Shown piece by piece: positions 5,171 through 7,052 of a stretch of 7,052 bases of DNA; position 1 is the stretch's first letter; every line of letters starts with the position of its first letter. Source of the stretch: Deltaproteobacteria bacterium (GTDB lineage: Bacteria > Desulfobacterota > SM23-61); contig JACRCA010000141.1 in the NCBI GenBank assembly GCA_016234425.1, positions 1-7,052 on the forward strand. Reading direction: 5' to 3'. The notes beneath the pieces are model-generated. The model ran no database searches and was not told the DNA's origin. It was given only the letters and a program-made list of their open reading frames with translations. The position numbers and the translations under genes were made by a program.

Positions 5171-5386
5171 TTACAATTTGATCTTTTTATTCAGCTCTTC
5201 CACAATGGCATTGGCATCTTTGTTGTGCATCAGGGCTCCGAAAGAAATCGTCTCCATTCGCGAACATGGGCAGCTGAAACAGCCCTCTCCGAAGTGCTTC
5301 TGAAACACCTCTCGCGCCTCGGGATACTTATCGAGGATCTCCCCGATGTTCATTTCCTTATCGATCTTTCGTTTCCCTGCAGCCAT
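5171..5386 (-). CDS. DUF1858 (hybrid-cluster-associated redox disulfide) domain protein
   Basis: The protein has 71 residues from the chosen start. EMNIGEILDKYPEAREVFQK followed by HFGEGCFSCP is the DUF1858 signature, also described as the hybrid cluster protein-associated redox disulfide domain. C36-x2-C39 is the expected redox-active pair, and C41 gives an additional thiol. The biochemical role of the family is not established; a thiol/disulfide or nitrosative-stress link is inferred from genomic association with hybrid cluster proteins. I chose the ATG at 5386 because GAGGAGG (5403-5397) lies 10 bases before it and homologues begin near the domain. An ATG at 5422, preceded by a weaker AAGGGA, would add 12 residues (MSEEKPRGGWKV). 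It heads the - strand group with the ferredoxin 13 bases downstream. Confidence 0.85.
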   Translation of the reverse strand: MAAGKRKIDKEMNIGEILDKYPEAREVFQKHFGEGCFSCPCSRMETISFGALMHNKDANAIVEELNKKIKL

Positions 5387-5489
5387 GACTTTCCAACCTC
5401 CTCGAGGCTTCTCTTCTGACATCTTTCCCTTCCAAATTCAAGCCGCGAAAATTAAGGACACCCGGCCGTTTTTTGTCTTACCCTATCAC

Positions 5490-5503
5490 TATGGATGGCC
5501 ATA
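5490..5503. repeat. Small inverted repeat in the DUF1858 upstream region
   Basis: TATGG (5490-5494), ATGG and CCATA (5499-5503) form an inverted repeat containing the perfect palindrome ATGGCCAT. It lies upstream of the DUF1858 gene and could be an operator, but the arms are short and chance is a real alternative. Confidence 0.25.
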
Positions 5504-5506
5504 AAA

Positions 5507-5520
5507 ATGATCTAAATCAT
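5507..5520. promoter_or_regulatory. CRP/FNR-like palindrome upstream of the DUF1858-ferredoxin-Nfu group
   Basis: ATGAT-CTAA-ATCAT is a perfect 5+5 dyad with a 4-base spacer, matching 8 of 10 arm positions of the FNR consensus TTGAT-N4-ATCAA. It sits between the TlpA stop (5529) and the DUF1858 start, about 120 bases upstream of the chosen ATG. An obvious -10 box at class II spacing is not visible (best is TAGGGT at 5485-5480), so this is tentative. Confidence 0.3.
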
Positions 5521-5528
5521 GTTTCCGC

Positions 5529-6083
5529 TTAAAGGACCTGCTTGAGGATTTCCTCAAAAACATGTTTTTTTGTTAAACCGACAAAACGTCGGCAGATCTG
5601 ACCCTTGCGGTCGATGATGAATGTGGTGGGGATACCCTGAATGGGTCCAAGTCCTGGAATTTTACCAAAGGCCTCCACAATTGCCTCATCCCCCATGAGA
5701 ATAATGTACTCCACCCCGTTTTCTTCCACGAACTTTCGCACTTTCTCCGGCCCCCCCTGATCCAGGGCAATGCCGATGACCACCAATCCATCTCTTTTAT
5801 ATTTGTTGTGGAGTTCATTGAGATAGGGAATCTCTTCCCGGCAGGGAGGGCACCAAGTTGCCCAAAAATTGAGGAGGATCACTTTCCCTTTAAACTCCGA
5901 AAAATCTACATTTTCCCCCTTGAGGCTCAAGCGGGTAAAAGCAGGAGCCATCAATTCCTCTCCTACACACTCGATCTTTTTAGGCTTGCTTTTCCATGGC
6001 GTAAATAAACCAAAGGACAGAGCCACAACAACAATGATCAATCCCGAGATCGTAAAGATGAATCTTTTTGATTTCATTCCCAT
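5529..6083 (-). CDS. TlpA/ResA-like membrane-anchored thioredoxin
   Basis: The protein has 184 residues. Residues 8-27 are a single hydrophobic segment after MGMKSKR, giving an uncleaved anchor with the thioredoxin domain outside the cytoplasm; no lipobox is seen. The domain shows LNFWATWCPPC (71-81) with the redox pair C78/C81, the central LVVIGIALDQ, and a cis-proline loop in GIPTTFIIDRKG (150-161). The family reduces disulfides outside the cytoplasm, notably apocytochrome c CxxCH thiols during maturation. That role fits the multiheme cytochrome gene lying directly upstream on the same strand. Extra cysteines are C39 and C164. The start could instead be the second ATG at 6077. A 194-base gap and a candidate promoter precede it, so it may be transcribed separately from the cytochrome. 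Confidence 0.88.
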   Translation of the reverse strand: MGMKSKRFIFTISGLIIVVVALSFGLFTPWKSKPKKIECVGEELMAPAFTRLSLKGENVDFSEFKGKVILLNFWATWCPPCREEIPYLNELHNKYKRDGLVVIGIALDQGGPEKVRKFVEENGVEYIILMGDEAIVEAFGKIPGLGPIQGIPTTFIIDRKGQICRRFVGLTKKHVFEEILKQVL

Positions 6084-6129
6084 GCCTTTCCCTGCTGGCC
6101 ATGATCTATCCCAGTCTATGACTCAAAAA

Positions 6130-6158
6130 ATTTTAGCACAGATCCTCGACCCAGTTAA
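6130..6158 (-). promoter_or_regulatory. Putative sigma-70 promoter of the TlpA-like gene
   Basis: On the - strand TTAACT (6158-6153; 4/6 to the -35 consensus) is followed after 17 bases by TAAAAT (6135-6130; 5/6 to the -10 consensus). Transcription would begin about 40 bases before the ATG at 6083. The spacing is ideal but the -35 is imperfect. Confidence 0.4.
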
Positions 6159-6277
6159 CTAGAATTGTTTACGAAATGCCGCAGGGGAGGGAACACTCCA
6201 ACCCTTCGTCTCTGAAAGGGACAAAGAGGTGGGAGAAAAGAGCTATTCTTCTGCCTCTTCAGGAAAATTTTTCCCGA

Positions 6278-7051
6278 TCATTTGTAATAGGATTCTTTGA
6301 TCTTGTCCATGAAGATCTGGAGTTTGTCCGGTGGGTCATCTTTGTGGTAATGGCAGAGGTTGCAGGAGTTGGGCTGTTTTTCTACCCCTCCTTTCGTGAT
6401 GGAGCCCAAGGGATAAACAACCTTGAAGGTGTGCAGGGAAATATCTCCCAGGACCGAGCTCCTCGCTGTGCGGGGCATATGACAGCCGATGCAACCTCCG
6501 AAATCATGGATGCTGTGGATCGTCTTAAGTCCTGTCTTGGCAGATGCTTGATGACAATCCATGCAGAGAGCATCTCCGGATTTCTTCAGGGCGAACCGTA
6601 CTGTCATTGCCCGGTCATGCACCGAATGGCAGGTCCAGCAGGTAACGCCGACGTTGGCATGTTTGCTTTTAATCCAATCGAGATACTGCTGGCGGTGCTG
6701 ACGGGCTTCACCCCCGGGCCAGATGCCCGCTTTATCCTGATAAAATTCGAAGAGCTGGCGGCCGGGAATATATCCCTTGGGATATTCGTATTTCCCATCC
6801 CATGTAAAGCCCCGAGTATGGCATTGCCCGCACACCTGGGCAGCAATGAAGGGAGGCATGTTGGCCGGGTTGATGGTCGTCAACCGGCGCTCCTCCTCCG
6901 TCGGTGCTGCCATATGCTTGCTCCCTGGCCCGTGGCAAGCTTCGCAGCCAGCGCCATTGTCCACCCAGTTGGTGTTCTTGTAGGTATTGGTCTTGGGGTC
7001 ATGCTCGTACGTTAGGCCGGTGACGTGACAGCCGCCGCACTTATCCTGCCA
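6278..7051 (-). CDS. Multiheme c-type cytochrome (5' end outside window)
   Basis: The frame is open to the right edge, so 257 C-terminal residues are seen and the signal peptide and any earlier hemes lie outside. Seven CxxCH heme sites are visible, starting at residues 5 (CGGCH), 36 (CEACH), 74 (CGQCH), 138 (CWTCH), 163 (CMDCH), 187 (CIGCH) and 230 (CNLCH) of the visible part. GCEACHGPGSKH and CGQCHTRG with YPKGYIPG are typical of cytochrome c554-like/doubled-CxxCH proteins of anaerobes. The protein should act in the periplasm or at the cell surface as an electron carrier or oxidoreductase; a specific reaction cannot be assigned. A GTG at 6964 lies inside the conserved region between the first two hemes, so it is not the start. 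The TlpA-like gene follows 194 bases downstream on the same strand. Confidence 0.9.
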   Translation of the reverse strand, partial: WQDKCGGCHVTGLTYEHDPKTNTYKNTNWVDNGAGCEACHGPGSKHMAAPTEEERRLTTINPANMPPFIAAQVCGQCHTRGFTWDGKYEYPKGYIPGRQLFEFYQDKAGIWPGGEARQHRQQYLDWIKSKHANVGVTCWTCHSVHDRAMTVRFALKKSGDALCMDCHQASAKTGLKTIHSIHDFGGCIGCHMPRTARSSVLGDISLHTFKVVYPLGSITKGGVEKQPNSCNLCHYHKDDPPDKLQIFMDKIKESYYK

Positions 7052-7052
7052 C

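Noticed and set aside
5466..5475. CGGCCG followed by a T run as a + strand terminator
   Set aside because: A 6-base self-palindrome cannot form a stem with a loop, and no + strand gene ends there.
6262..6274. GGAAAA-T-TTTTCC palindrome near the cytochrome stop as a terminator
   Set aside because: The single-base loop and AT-only centre make a poor hairpin, and no T-tract follows the stem.
6176..7015. 279-codon + strand frame antisense to the multiheme cytochrome
   Set aside because: The opposite strand has seven CxxCH motifs in one frame; the + frame shows no domain and simply mirrors that coding strand.

Overview
The window looks like a contig piece from an uncultured strict anaerobe, most likely a Desulfobacterota ('deltaproteobacterial') syntroph or sulfate reducer. 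This is inferred from gene content: fatty-acid/acyl-CoA redox enzymes, an iron-sulfur flavoprotein, a 2[4Fe-4S] ferredoxin, a DUF1858 redox-disulfide protein and a multiheme c-type cytochrome. No marker gene fixes the taxonomy.

Layout. (1) Positions 1-533 are a gene graveyard. A + strand fragment of a MalT/BTAD-type ATPase (Walker A visible) stops at 165. Opposite it, on the - strand, lie remnants of a toxin-antitoxin module: a PIN-domain toxin start knocked out of frame by an 8-bp tandem duplication, running in frame into the start of a ribbon-helix-helix antitoxin. (2) Positions 534-879 hold no convincing gene, only small hairpins, a - strand promoter and a 17-bp imperfect inverted repeat. 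(3) Positions 880-4615 (+) encode an iron-sulfur flavoprotein-like FMN protein, then, after a palindromic CGAAA-rich spacer, a tight pair: 3-hydroxyacyl-CoA dehydrogenase and a 666-residue old-yellow-enzyme/FAD oxidoreductase of the 2,4-dienoyl-CoA reductase/2-enoate reductase type. (4) A double-armed GTGTGAGTG hairpin at 4619-4684 separates these from a convergent - strand group: DUF1858 protein, a 56-residue ferredoxin and an Nfu-type scaffold (transcribed in that order). (5) Further right on the - strand are a multiheme cytochrome c, open at the right edge with seven CxxCH motifs visible, followed by a TlpA/ResA-like thioredoxin.

How they may work together. The dehydrogenase/OYE pair probably oxidises or reduces acyl-CoA or enoate intermediates, exchanging electrons with NAD(H) and perhaps ferredoxin or the flavoprotein. 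The DUF1858-ferredoxin-Nfu group handles iron-sulfur and thiol redox. The membrane-anchored TlpA-like protein fits reduction of apocytochrome thiols for the neighbouring periplasmic cytochrome. These links are inferred from gene order and family knowledge.

A notable pattern is that three intergenic gaps carry three different low-complexity palindromes (TCAGCTATCA-type, CGAAA-type, GTGTGAGTG-type). I see no convincing previously undescribed system; the most unusual items are the decayed toxin-antitoxin locus and these palindromes.
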